A stretch of 64,000 nt of DNA from Brachypterus glaber (lineage: Eukaryota > Arthropoda > Insecta > Coleoptera > Kateretidae), in assembly GCA_958510825.1 (NCBI GenBank), contig OY294051.1:32987667-33051666 (forward strand). The letters run 5' to 3'. Positions within the stretch are counted from its first letter, which is position 1, and the number at the start of each line of letters is the position of its first letter. This document shows positions 32,572 through 42,170 of the stretch, piece after piece. The translations under genes and the position numbers were made by a program. The notes under the pieces were generated by a model. The model did not search any database. It was given only the letters and a program-made list of their open reading frames with translations, and was not told where the DNA came from.

Positions 32572-32720
32572 CTTAAATAAAAAAATGTGACAACTCGTTA
32601 AAGAAGTTCCTTTTTTACAAGCAAATTTCATCCATTTTGTTTTCATGTAAAATCAGAAATGTTTGGAGTTTATAAAGTTAGATATTATCAAATTATATTA
32701 GTGTCCTTCGATTATACAAT
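32572..32720. other. Possible upstream flank or intron end of the exon-like frame
   Basis: On the minus strand this is AT-rich and ends CACATTTTTTTATTTAAG just before the ATG. That resembles either a 5' UTR or a polypyrimidine tract plus acceptor. Confidence 0.3.
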
Positions 32721-33385
32721 TAATAAACAAATATCGGGACTAGGACTTTAAATAAAAACACTAAGTTTTATGCACTAGCGACGTTTCGTCTTTAATCAAG
32801 ACTTTATCAAGCTTAGCATACTTAAAACACTACATTTAACATAAATATTATTTAAATAAATAATTACAAACAATAAACAAAACTATAAAACCGTACACGT
32901 AGACATATTTCAAATTAACTGTATTATTGGGAGAATTAGCTCAGCGGTCTAAGGCATCGATATAGCATTGACACTGAGCCAATGATCGTGAGTTCAAACC
33001 TCACTAGCACCGAATTGCCTTTTTCAGTTAATTAATAATTAAAATTTGGCGAAGGCGTACTCCCTAGATATATTGGTTCGAAAGTCAATTAAAGCCGGCA
33101 CACACAAGTCCTGGACTTAGGGGATGCTTAATTAAGTAGAATAGTACGAGGTTAAAAACAAACAAACAAACATACATTTATATACAGTTAATTTGAAATA
33201 TGTCTACGTGTACAGTTCTATAGTTTTGTTTATTGTTCGTAATTGTTTATTTAAATAATATTTATGTTAAATGTAGTGTTTTAAGTATGCTAAGCTTCAT
33301 AAAGTCTTGATTAAAGACGATGCGTCGCTAGTGAATAAAACTTAGTGTTTTTATTTTAAATCCTAGTCCCGATATTTGTCTATTA
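32721..33385. mobile_element. Palindromic MITE with a SINE in its loop
   Basis: TAATAAACAAATATCGGGAC is mirrored by GTCCCGATATTTGTCTATTA. The arms continue through GACGTTTCGTCTTTAATCAA, AAACACTACATTTAACATAA and GTACACGTAGACATATTTCA to CAAATTAACTGTAT. Without the inserted SINE (32939-33174) it would be a ~430 bp nearly perfect hairpin. Confidence 0.8.
32939..33174 (+). mobile_element. tRNA-derived SINE, copy 1
   Basis: The head contains TTAGCTCAGCGG (A-box-like) and GTGAGTTCAAACCTCAC (B-box-like). The body landmarks are GCCTTTTTCAGTTAATTAAT, TTTGGCGAAGGCG, GGTTCGAAAGTCAATTAAAG and AGTAGAATAGTACGAGGTTA. A short CAAA-type tail follows. Two internal deletions relative to 47911-48157 (around the GCGGACACTCCC and GGTGGTTCC parts) mark it as a subfamily or older copy. 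Transcription would be by Pol III from the internal boxes. Confidence 0.8.
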
Positions 33386-34152
33386 AAGTTAGATATTGTA
33401 GGGATCGTTCCTTTTAACACTAAATATTAGGTTAGGTTATCTTCGAAGAAAACCCAACTTACGTTATTTTGTATGATAAGGCCCTATTGTTGAAAAGAGG
33501 CTTTTGAGTATAGTTTAAATTACTTTTTTACTTTTTACTAATTTCTTCAGTAAACACCCTTAACTGTCCGTTGGCCGGTATCCATTATAGTCTCCTTTTC
33601 TTAATCATAATACAATCCCTGGTTTCAAAATTAATATACCCATGTTAAAATTTCTCAAAGGTATTCCTATACAGCAAGCAGATAACAAAAACATTGGTAA
33701 GATAGCATGTACCTGCCTTTTGGGAAACAATTCTATATAACCCTTTCCCATGATTCGAATCTGACCTAAAACCGGTTTTTAGAAACTTTCCAAAACTAGC
33801 AGGCCTTTTTGTCGGAAAAATTGATGAAAAAAATTACGTTGGGTATACCTTAAGTAGCAAAATTAAATATGGCATTGTATGCAAAAATACCTGGACTTGA
33901 AACTAATTATTTTTGTATGGAAAACGTCCTTATACTCATGGGGTTTCAATACTGAAACTCAAGGAGGGATTTTTTTATTTTAATCAAAATTGTAAAAATA
34001 TTAACTAATTATTCAGTTTAGCAATATCACTCTGTAAGATGATTGGAAAAATAGATCGATGGAATGCTTAATTTTTATGAAAACTCATCTTACCTTTTCG
34101 AGAACATGCGTTTTAAGGTTATACCCAATTCTTATTTTTAAATCATTTCATA
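33386..34152. other. AT-rich DNA without a gene call
   Basis: Nothing beyond AT-rich sequence was seen. Confidence 0.5.
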
Positions 34153-34154
34153 TA

Positions 34155-34870
34155 CAGAGCGGTCCAAAAGTCACCCCCCCCCTCTTAACTTTTGAACCAG
34201 TTGAGATATCGACTTCAAATTTAGAACTCTTAAATAAGACAAATTAAACTATCTTTTAGCATATATTTAATACTTTCAGCTCTTAAAATGTGGGCAGGGG
34301 GGCATGGGGGCACATTTTTTTAAATGGAAAGGGGGGTCGTGTAATACATCATTTTAAAGGTTATAGAGTTCTCCATTTAACTCCATATTTTTAAATTAAT
34401 AAAAAAAAAATTGGGTTTAGAATGGGGTTGAAAATGTCAAAATTCCTCTAAAAAAAAAACAAATAATTTTTAAAAAATGCCTAACTTCATCATAAAAAAA
34501 TGTTAATTATACTTTTAAACTAATTTTAGTTGACATAAGTAAAAATTTATAAAAAAGAACTTAAAAAATCGAATGTTTTAGCAAAAAAAAATTGAAAAAT
34601 CAAAACCTTAAAAAACATTTTTAAAAAATTTAAAAATGTTAGTTTAAATAGAGAATATTATAAGCTTTAAAATGAGGTATCACACGACCCCCCTTTCTAT
34701 TAAAAAAAATGTCCCCCCATGCCCCCCTGCCCACAATGTAAGAGCTGAAAATATCAAATATATGCTAAAAGATAGTTTAAGTTGTCTTATTTAAGAGTTC
34801 TAAATTTGAAGTCGATATCTCAACTCGTTCAAAAGTTAAAAGGGGGGGGGGTGACTTTTGGACGGCACTG
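34155..34870. mobile_element. Tc1-like MITE, GGTCCAAAAGTC family, complete copy
   Basis: The ends CAGAGCGGTCCAAAAGTCAC and the inverse GTGACTTTTGGACGGCACTG are flanked by TA (34153-34154 and 34871-34872). Same inverted arms and poly-C/poly-G runs as 18801-19530. Confidence 0.85.
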
Positions 34871-35151
34871 TATGTTTGAAGCTGAAGGCATGGTTTCTGC
34901 AAAAAAAAAAGAAGGCTCCCCGTTTAGCAGGCTTACATCAATGCTTAAAATTAATTAAATCGCAATGTAAAAAATATTTCCTGCACTCTTTATAATGCAA
35001 TGCTTAAAATGTATTATAATTATATGATAAATTTATTTAATCAATGAAATTTCGTTAATATAATGAATCTATTCACAAAGGTAGCAAATTTTATGCATAC
35101 AGTACAAGCGAACATCGACCCAAAATTAATGAAATCCTTTTTTTGGCATAG
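34871..35151. other. AT-rich DNA, possible upstream LINE debris
   Basis: Leads into the LINE reading frame across a TAG at 35149. No clear reverse-transcriptase motif can be read here. Confidence 0.35.
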
Positions 35152-35808
35152 TTATCTATCTATAATAAATTTATTGAAATAAGTACTAGCACTAAATTCC
35201 TAGGAACATTTATTGATAGTACTTTGAGTTGGGGAGAAGGTATTGAGGCAGTATGTCGAAATCTCAACAAACAATATTTTGCAATGAAAACATTAAAAAA
35301 CTGTTTAAATGAAAAAAATCTCATATCTGCATATTACGCACTAGTCTACTCGTCAATAAGTTACAATATCATTGTGTATGGTATGGCAGTGGAGTGGGAA
35401 CGAGTTTTTATTAGTCAAAAGAGAATAATTAGACTCATTTTTAATCTCGATTACCGGGAATCCTGCAGAGAAACATTTAAATCAAAAAATATACTTACTT
35501 TTCCGTGTATTTTTCTCTATAAACTGCTAATTTACATTTTTAAAAATAGAGATCTCTTTGACAGACAGTCCGATACGCACAAGTATTTCACAAGGGAAAG
35601 AAATAAATTCCGACTAAATACTTTTAACCGGATGATGTACAAAAAGTCACCAAAATATGCTGGATGCCATTTTTTTAATTTGTTGCCTTCCTCAATAAAA
35701 AATGTAAATTCTTTTACAGTTTTTAAAACTCAGTTAAAAAGGTTCTTATCGGAAAATGCATTTTATAAATTAGATGAATATATAACCAAATGTGCTCAAA
35801 TAGCCTAG
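35152..35808 (+). pseudogene. C-terminal fragment of a jockey/CR1-type LINE reverse transcriptase
   Basis: About 218 codons stay open to a stop at 35808. KFLGTFIDSTLSW near the start is the conserved block after the catalytic palm of non-LTR reverse transcriptases. YYALVYSSISYNIIVYG, SQKRIIRLIFNL, ESCRETFK, ILTFPCIFLYK and the terminal SPKYAGCHFFNLLPSSIKN and LKRFLSENAFY match the thumb and C-terminal part of insect jockey-like elements. The catalytic YADD and everything upstream, including the endonuclease, are missing, so this is a 5'-truncated dead copy, normal for LINEs. The long surviving frame suggests a fairly young insertion. Confidence 0.85.
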
Positions 35809-35977
35809 TTTGACCTTTATTGTGTATTTTTTTTCCTAATATTTTTAAATCCAAAATTTTAATGTGTTTTTAATTTAGAATGTAAGTTTTATATATGTTT
35901 ATATTTTATATTTTTTACTTTGACTTGTCTATCCAATTTATTTTGGCGAATGATTAATAAACTCTATCTATCTATTG
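35809..35977 (+). mobile_element. LINE 3' UTR with TCTA tail
   Basis: Follows the reverse-transcriptase stop and ends AATAAACTCTATCTATCTAT. Short tandem tails of this kind replace poly(A) in several CR1/jockey-related insect LINEs. Confidence 0.7.
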
Positions 35978-36239
35978 ATATCTAGTGATCACAATAAAAT
36001 TTAATTTACTAGTTTTCCGAATATTCATCAGTGAAATAATGACCAAAAATTTCTATAGGAAAATATCGACATAGTACCTACTATAGTACTATACTATAGT
36101 ACTATACTAAACTGCATAAAACTGACATTTAAGGGAAAACATTTTCACAATATCTTTAAAAATATTTCAAAAAAAATCCTTTTTTTGTTAATATATGTCC
36201 AAACAGTTCAAAAAATCTTACAAATACTAATTAAGCGTT
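35978..36239. other. AT-rich DNA with TAGTACTATAC repeats
   Basis: A small self-complementary cluster, ACTATAGTACTATACTATAG, lies near 36080-36105. Confidence 0.5.
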
Positions 36240-36241
36240 TA

Positions 36242-36656
36242 AAGGCCTATCCAGAAGCTTGCATAAGAACATAAAACATAATAATGCGATGCCGAGATTG
36301 GTTTACAATATACATGGCGGCATATCAAGCTAATCACGGCATCGCATTGTTATGTAACATAGAAAAAACGGATTCCTTGAACCAAGGACACGTGTCTTTG
36401 GATATGTTCAAAGCCATATTCTCTTGTTTCAAGGCTGGCATTTTCTTGAACCAAAGTCAATGTGCTTGAATAAAGAACGCGGATTTTTATTCCAAAACCC
36501 GTGCTCTGCATTCAAGGACATTGACTTTGGTTCAAGAAAATGCCAGCCTTGAAACAAGAGAATATGGCTTTGAACATATCCAAAGACACGTGTCCTTGGT
36601 TCAAGGAATCCGTTTTTTCTATGAATATGTTGTTATGCGAGCCTGTGTATATGCCC
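36242..36656. mobile_element. Family A MITE interrupted by a family B MITE
   Basis: The left part, AAGGCCTATCCAGAAGCTTG through the GCCGAGATTGGTTTAC hairpin, is separated from the right end, GCGAGCCTGTGTATATGCCC, by a complete family B element. TA flanks the outer element (36240-36241 and 36657-36658). Confidence 0.8.
36362..36619. mobile_element. Foldback MITE, family B copy 3, nested
   Basis: GAAAAAACGGATTCCTTGAA is mirrored perfectly by TTCAAGGAATCCGTTTTTTC. The ~110-bp arms (AAGGACACGTGTCTTTGGAT, CCATATTCTCTTGTTTCAAG) are almost identical, so this is the youngest copy. TA target duplications are at 36360-36361 and 36620-36621, inside a family A element. Confidence 0.85.
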
Positions 36657-37021
36657 TAAATATGGTTAAATATACCACTATTTATCGTAAAATTATAAAA
36701 TAACCATTGTTTCATATACAGGCCCGCACTAAAATAATTTTTATTTTTTGAAACAAAATGTAAAATGTAAAACATAAGTAATAACCAACTGTCTGTAAAT
36801 ACTAAAAATTAATCAAACTTTGTCGCCATTTCGAATGTTTCATTTTTAATAATGGGTTCAGTTTCAATATTCTTAAAATACACTAGAAATTTTTATTAAA
36901 ATCCATTAAAATTTACCATATTTTGCCGGCATATTGGCCCTCCATTTTGCATTTTTAATTTTCAATAGTTTTTTTTTTCTAAGACGGTTAAAATGAGCGT
37001 TTCTTTAAATATTAAAGATAA
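36657..37021. other. AT-rich DNA without a gene call
   Basis: Nothing beyond AT-rich sequence was seen. Confidence 0.5.
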
Positions 37022-37292
37022 TTTGTCAAATACGAGTCAAATACACAAGCGCCTAAATGCAGCTCTCTATGCAAGATTTTGTTTTGGTTTTTTGTTGTTT
37101 GGTATTTTTTTTTAATGAGGGGGCCTTGGTTTACGTTAACGTTGGTTTGGCGTCTGTTTGGTGTTTTTTTTTGTTGTAAAAAAGTGTTTTTTATTTAAAA
37201 TAACATATTGAAAAACGGTCAGCGCATGCGCAGTTTATCAAAAACGTTGCATAAAGAGCTGCATATAGGCGCTCCTGTCAAATACTTATGTT
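37022..37292. mobile_element. TIR element, ~270 bp
   Basis: GTCAAATACACAAGCGCCTAAATG-type left arm (CAAATACACAAGCGCC, GCAGCTCTCTATGCAA) is mirrored by TTGCATAAAGAGCTGC and ATAGGCGCTCCTGTCAAATA. The interior is T-rich. Target duplication is unclear. Confidence 0.6.
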
Positions 37293-37689
37293 TTAAATGT
37301 ATTTTGGTTCAAAAAATAAAAAAAATCATTTTTTTTTTCGAATACGGACGTGGGTTCAACGACTCCCGGGCCCTGTTGATAAGCCTATTATTTTTTGATA
37401 AACAGACATTATTTTGTTTGCACTAAATCGTTAAAACTCATTATTGTTATAGTCGAACGCCAAACAAAAGTTTTATTATTGAACATCGGGTAAATATGCC
37501 TAACGGTCAACATTAAACGTTGATTTGGAGGTTTGATAATTAACTTTTTGGGCTACAATGTTATGAGGGAATGACTAACAATGGTTTTAAAACTGCAGTG
37601 CGACCTCGATAATCTGGACCGTCAGTAAACTGAATTCTTGGATATAATATAATCGGACCAAGCATTTTAATTGCATTGTGTACTTTTAC
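37293..37689. other. Mixed DNA without a gene call
   Basis: CGACTCCCGGGCCCTG near 37360 is a short GC spot. No supported ORF. Confidence 0.45.
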
Positions 37690-38140
37690 GGCTTTTTCTA
37701 TTTTGCGACTCTTATAAGCTCATAATCACACGCATTTTGCGTGTTCTTATAGGCCCATAAGAGGTCTCTACTTTTTTTTTCTGTTGGGTTGGCAACATAT
37801 AAAAGCCTATCTCTTGACGTTTTGCGTGCAAATGTCAATGTCGATTTAAAGTTAAATTTTTTATAAAATTTTGTGTTTGGGTTATTTTTTTGCCGTGTTA
37901 AAATTGTGGACTGGTTAATTGCAGTGAAAAAAGAAGAGATGACTGTAAAATATATTATAATATCATTTGTTCTTAGAATTTTAAACATAGTGTAAACTGT
38001 AATGCCAACCCAAAACAAAAATCCTTAAATCAGTCATCAATTTAAATGTGAGTTTTTTAAATTTTAGAGCAAAATAGAAAAAATTGTATAAAGCACTCGT
38101 TTCATAAAACGTTTTTAGAGCACTATTATAATGAACCAGA
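37690..38140 (-). mobile_element. Dispersed family D, copy 1 (inverted)
   Basis: Reverse complement of the element at 49921-50445: ATTTTGCGACTCTTATAAGC, GGCCCATAAGAGGTCTCT, AAGAAGAGATGACTGTAAAA. A 106-codon minus-strand frame (37698-38018) exists here, but in both other copies a CAA codon is TAA, so the frame is not conserved. Confidence 0.75.
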
Positions 38141-38375
38141 AAAGGATCAAGCAAAAAAAAATTACAATATATTCACAAAATAATAAGTATGCTTCTGTTT
38201 TACATAATATTGTATGTACCTACTATTTTCTAGTTGTTTTGAATAAAATTTTTCACTTTTCACAAACTGTTCCGCTTCAGTAATCCGAATTATTCACTAA
38301 TCCGGATCACCGCGGTTTTAATTAGTCCGGATTATCGAGGTCGTACTGCATAACTAGTTTAAAATAATAGTTTTT
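38141..38375. other. AT-rich DNA without a gene call
   Basis: AATCCGAATTATTCAC and AATCCGGATCACC near 38282-38310 form a weak local repeat. Nothing else. Confidence 0.45.
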
Positions 38376-38580
38376 ACTAAAAACCATTGACTTTTTAGGT
38401 GAAAATTGCGTTAAAATTGAGAATGTTTTTTTATTGTTTTTGAGGTTATGTTACTGTACACGATGTTGCCTAACTACTAAAAACCATTGACTTTTTAGAT
38501 GAAAATTTAGTTAAAATTGAGAATACAAATAGTTTCTTATTGTTTTTGAGGTTATGTTACTGTAGATGATGTTGCCTAAC
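38376..38580 (+). repeat. 100-bp tandem duplication
   Basis: ACTAAAAACCATTGACTTTT through GGTTATGTTACTGTA and GATGTTGCCTAAC occurs at 38376 and again at 38476, with a few substitutions and an 8-base indel. Confidence 0.85.
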
Positions 38581-39168
38581 AATACATGAACCGAAAGTGT
38601 TTTTCGAAACGGAAACTTTACTTTCGGTACATGCGTATGAAATCGAAAAATTTACTTTCGAATATGGTCGCTTAAAAAATAATTTAGTTTCCAGTATGTT
38701 AATAAAAACTGAGTTAACCTTGAAAATATAGTCTAGTAACTCAGTGTATACCCACAATTATCCTCTTTTTAAGCTACTCGTTTCTTTTTATCTAGTTTAT
38801 TTTTTTTTTCAATTTTATAATTGGTTTCAATATTTAATTAATTAAAGGGCCAAACATTTAAAATAAAATAAGATTTAAGAGCCTGATAAAATTATTTTAA
38901 ATTTCTTTTTGTCTGGCACTGCAGTGCACTGCCCGTTTACAAAAATTGTTATTTGAATAGGAAAATGGTCTTAAAAGGGTGGGTAAATATTAGATTTATC
39001 TGCCTAGCAACAGATAAATACTATAATATGGTTACCATCTACCTAAAAATATAGGTTTCAAACGATACCTGGTTTATACCTTTTTTTAATTTTACTAAAG
39101 TCTATCTACTTCAACATTTTATTTTTAAGCTATGTCAACATTAACCAGAAAACCGATATACAGGGGTA
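38581..39168. other. AT-rich DNA without a gene call
   Basis: Short inverse pairs such as CGAAAGTGTTTTTCG near 38590 occur. No gene. Confidence 0.45.
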
Positions 39169-39169
39169 A

Positions 39170-39310
39170 TCCACTGTTCAGTTGGTAAAATGGGCAGCAG
39201 ATTTCGGAAATTGAGTGGTAGATTTCGGAATTTGGTAGAATAGTTGGGAAAATTGAGGGGAACACTTAGGAATTTTTCTCTAGTTGGGAAAATTCGACTA
39301 CGGTTTCGAA
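39170..39310 (+). repeat. Dispersed repeat with GTTGGGAAAATT motifs, copy 2
   Basis: Partner of 22195-22460; shares GTTCAGTTGGTAAAATG, GTTGGGAAAATTGAGGGG and CGAAACCTTTC-like parts. Confidence 0.5.
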
Positions 39311-39619
39311 ACCTTTCTTGAAATTCGAAAAAGTTGCATATTTTATGGGTTGAAAATATAAAAGTTGCATTTTTAGCAGTAGTAGAAACGTTTTTTTTAG
39401 TCATTAACTTTTTCGTCGAGGGAATAAAAGTTGTAATTTTAGACCAAAAAAGTTGTGATTTTCGACCTTTCCCCCCCCCACCAATTCTTTTTCGCTACGG
39501 CCCTGACCCCCGCATATATATTATCACCAATATTGCATTAGTCGGTTCGAAGTTATCATTTAACGGGGCTTGCAAAAATTAGAATAAAAAAAAACAATTT
39601 TTTTAAGTACATGGCTTTG
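39311..39619. other. Mixed DNA without a gene call
   Basis: TTTTTCGCTACGGCCCTGAC at 39488 is a likely element edge, shared with ~26958. Confidence 0.4.
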
Positions 39620-39690
39620 CCTTATTCCAAATTTGTCGATATCTCAACTAGTTCAAAAGTTAAGAGAGGGTGACTTTTTTGAACCACACT
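39620..39690 (-). mobile_element. Right-end fragment of the GGTCCAAAAGTC MITE
   Basis: GTCGATATCTCAACTAGTTC, AAAAGTTAAGAGAGGGTGAC and the terminus GAACCACACTG followed by TA. Confidence 0.65.
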
Positions 39691-40582
39691 GTATATGCAC
39701 AGCAACATTATTTTTCTATGAAAAACATGCATTTGTTCATCATGTTTAATAAATAATAACAATAATAAATTTGCTTGAATATTTTCTTTATAAAAAAATT
39801 ACAAAAATATAATGTAATAATAGAAACAATATGAAAAAAAAGCATAATTACAATTATTGTTGGTTACCAATTTTTACATTTCAGTAAAACAATGTGCAAA
39901 ATTTTGTGTCAAGGAGAATGAATCTGTATTATTTATTTAATCTCGTTCTGGTATTGTGTTTACCTGATAAATATTCATAATTGTAAAGATTGTACAAAAA
40001 TTGTACCTTGTATTTAAACAAGCCGACAAAGTTTTTGATGAAAGTTTGAGAACTAAAATATCAGATACCTAGGTTAAATACTTGAAAACTTAGATTTTAA
40101 GGATCTGGTGAGCACAACAATTAGTCTTGTTGTCCTTAGTAGATTTCTGGTTATAGCAACCAGAAAAACATTTGTTCCGTAATGATCTGGTTGACACAAC
40201 CAGATAACTTTTTAGTATTTCAAAGAATCTGTTTTTTCAGTGGGTAACTATGGACATACCCTACAACGGTTTAGTTGCAACTAATTGTCACTAGGTACGT
40301 CCAATAAAATTCAATTAAACTTACAATTTAACAGAATAAATGTCGCAAAGCGTGATTTTTTCCTAGATTTTCTCGCAATCGAATAGATCAAGTGACAACA
40401 GTGCTACCATGCTCAGGAAAAATAGTGCATATTAAAAAAATCTAATGCAACAGGTTTATTGTAATATTATTTAAGGCCGTATTATTTAGATAAAACTATC
40501 GAAAAACGATAACGTTAAAATACAAAAAAAAAACAAATTAGTATTTATTTATAAATTAGAAGCTTAAATTAACCAAAAGTTG
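39691..40582. other. AT-rich DNA with a cluster of small hairpins
   Basis: Three short hairpins lie together at 40111-40204 (listed separately). No gene. Confidence 0.5.
40111..40204. repeat. Cluster of three short hairpins
   Basis: ACAACAATTAGTCTTGTTGT, then TCTGGTTATAGCAACCAGA (40146-40164), then TCTGGTTGACACAACCAGA (40186-40204). The last two share an identical outer stem TCTGGTT/AACCAGA. Confidence 0.6.
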
Positions 40583-40997
40583 TAATGGAGCTCTCTACAA
40601 CTAGAATTATGAAACAAAAGACGTCTACCCTATTTCTATCTCATTTGTGCTACACTTTCCAGCCAACCAAATAAATACTGTATTTGTTTTTCATACAACA
40701 AATACAGTATTTATTTGGTTGGCCGGAAAGTGTAGCACTGAGCGGCACAAACGTACATAGCTAATGTGAATCTGTAGAATAAGATAATTCTACTAAAATT
40801 TAGATGGCGCCAGTAATTTTATTAATAAAAATAATATAGTTACACTTTTCGCCCGGCCAAGTAAATATTGTATTTGTTCAACAAAGAACAAATACAGAAT
40901 TTGTTTGGTTGGGTGGAAGTGGGAGTGTATGTATGTCTTCTATCCTTTTTGGGTAAAACTTTTGTCCCTGTCTAATCTAACGGGAGAAATCGTCATT
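40583..40997 (+). repeat. Two-hairpin dispersed unit E, copy 1
   Basis: A 40-bp-stem hairpin (40648-40737: TGCTACACTTTCCAGCCAAC against GTTGGCCGGAAAGTGTAGCA) is followed by a related, imperfect hairpin (40842-40920: ACACTTTTCGCCCGGCCAAG against TTGGTTGGGTGGAAGTG). The whole unit recurs at 55600-55981. The two hairpins are diverged versions of one another. Confidence 0.8.
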
Positions 40998-41258
40998 TCT
41001 AACAAATCAGACTAAAAATTGTATTTCTTAAGGTTATATATTTAGAAAAAAAACATTATACATGTGAGTAAAAAATAGCAACGTGCATACTGAGCTGAAA
41101 CTCGCATTCGTCAAATTTAAATTATTTGTTTTTGAATTTGGCGCCCTTTTAGTAACAACACCCACATGACCTGAATGACAATTCGCAGGAAAGTCAATCA
41201 GCCATCTTTCTTTTATACTTCCGACATTAGCGTGGGTGCAAGTCTTTCAAAATTATGA
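40998..41258. other. Flank of the candidate exon pair
   Basis: Slightly GC-richer toward 41160-41258, with a pyrimidine-rich CTTTCTTTTATACTTCCGAC before ATTAG at 41230 that could serve as an acceptor. The downstream coding-like frame meets TGA at 41256. Confidence 0.35.
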
Positions 41259-41636
41259 CGAGCTATCAACTCAACTTTAAATATTTTTAATAATATACTG
41301 GCGCGTCAAGTCTCAGGTTAGTTACTTCTTTCTTTTTCTACAACCTAAAAAATACCAATTTTATTTTCTTTATTCTCAGATTTTGGCGCTTTAACACAAA
41401 AAACATGCTACCACATGCTAACAAATTTTAATTCAGACCCCTTGCTAGATTTCCAACTGTTAGATATTGCTAGAACTACCCCCGCAGATTTAAATAAAAC
41501 TAGAGACAAGAAATTTGTGAATTTTATTTACGAACCCAAATCGTCTTTACTCACTACTAATGTTCCTTGCGGTACCCTACAGGATATTATCGCTGTGTTA
41601 ATAATTACCTACTTAACTTTGTTTTTGATTTTTTAG
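41259..41636 (+). CDS. Candidate two-exon coding fragment, unknown product
   Basis: Exon-like piece 41259-41316 ends TCTCAG|GTTAGT. A 63-base intron-like stretch with strong pyrimidine tract ends TTATTCTCAG at 41379. Joining the pieces keeps one open frame: RAINSTLNIFNNILARQVS, then D across the junction, FGALTQKTCYHMLTNFNSD, PLLDFQLLDIARTTPADLN, KTRDKKFVNFIYEPKSSLL, TTNVPCGTLQDII. The final ~14 residues are hydrophobic and may be intron read-through. Codons are clearly GC-richer than the flanks, the intron length is typical for insects, and no other copy is in the window. No start codon lies in the first piece. I do not recognise the family. Gene fragment, pseudogene or chance remain possible. 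Confidence 0.4.
41317..41379 (+). other. Candidate 63-base intron
   Basis: GTTAGTTACTTC at the 5' end, CTTCTTTCTTTTTCTAC inside and TTTATTCTCAG at the 3' end. Both flanking frames stay in phase when it is removed. Confidence 0.4.
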
Positions 41637-42170
41637 GTAACTGGCCAACAATTTTATTCCATATTTTTATAATTTTTTAGGCAACAATAGTGATACATCG
41701 TGTCAAATGTCTTTGATAGGTCTATAAATAGAGATACAGCTAATTTGGATATATTTTAAAAGAAACGCTTTTGCGTTAGTGATACATATGCCTTCTCAGG
41801 AACCCAATTGGCTACAGTTTAGAACTTTGTGTTTTATCCTTTGACCTATATTGGTATCGATGCTTATGAGATCCATAATCGTTGAACAGGCAAAATAAAA
41901 AGTAAGATTCATTAAAATCCCTAAATATATTTCAAGGTTATCCTTCCGTAGAGTTGCTGACAAATAAGGATAAAATATTTCTTAATAATAATTAATAAAG
42001 TACTACGGTTTTTCTATGCAAGGCAGTACTGTCCAACACGTGTGCGCTTAACACATCTCCAAAGGTGGATTTTTCTCTTGAAATTGCCATTCTATCTTTT
42101 AATATGTTTGTCTTGGCAATTGTTTTGTCCTTGTCGACTTGTTATTAGATACAAAACGAAATAGGATAGG
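41637..42170. other. AT-rich DNA without a gene call
   Basis: TTTTTTTAGGTAACTGG and TTTTTTTAGGCAAC (41632-41690) look like acceptors that could continue the preceding candidate, but no coding-like frame follows. Confidence 0.4.

Noticed and set aside
32939..33010. Functional tRNA gene
   Set aside because: A and B boxes are present, but the sequence continues into a body shared with two other copies, so it is a SINE; I see no intact cloverleaf.
37698..38018. 106-codon minus-strand ORF
   Set aside because: Lies in dispersed family D; the other two copies have a stop (CAA to TAA) at the same codon, so the frame is not maintained.
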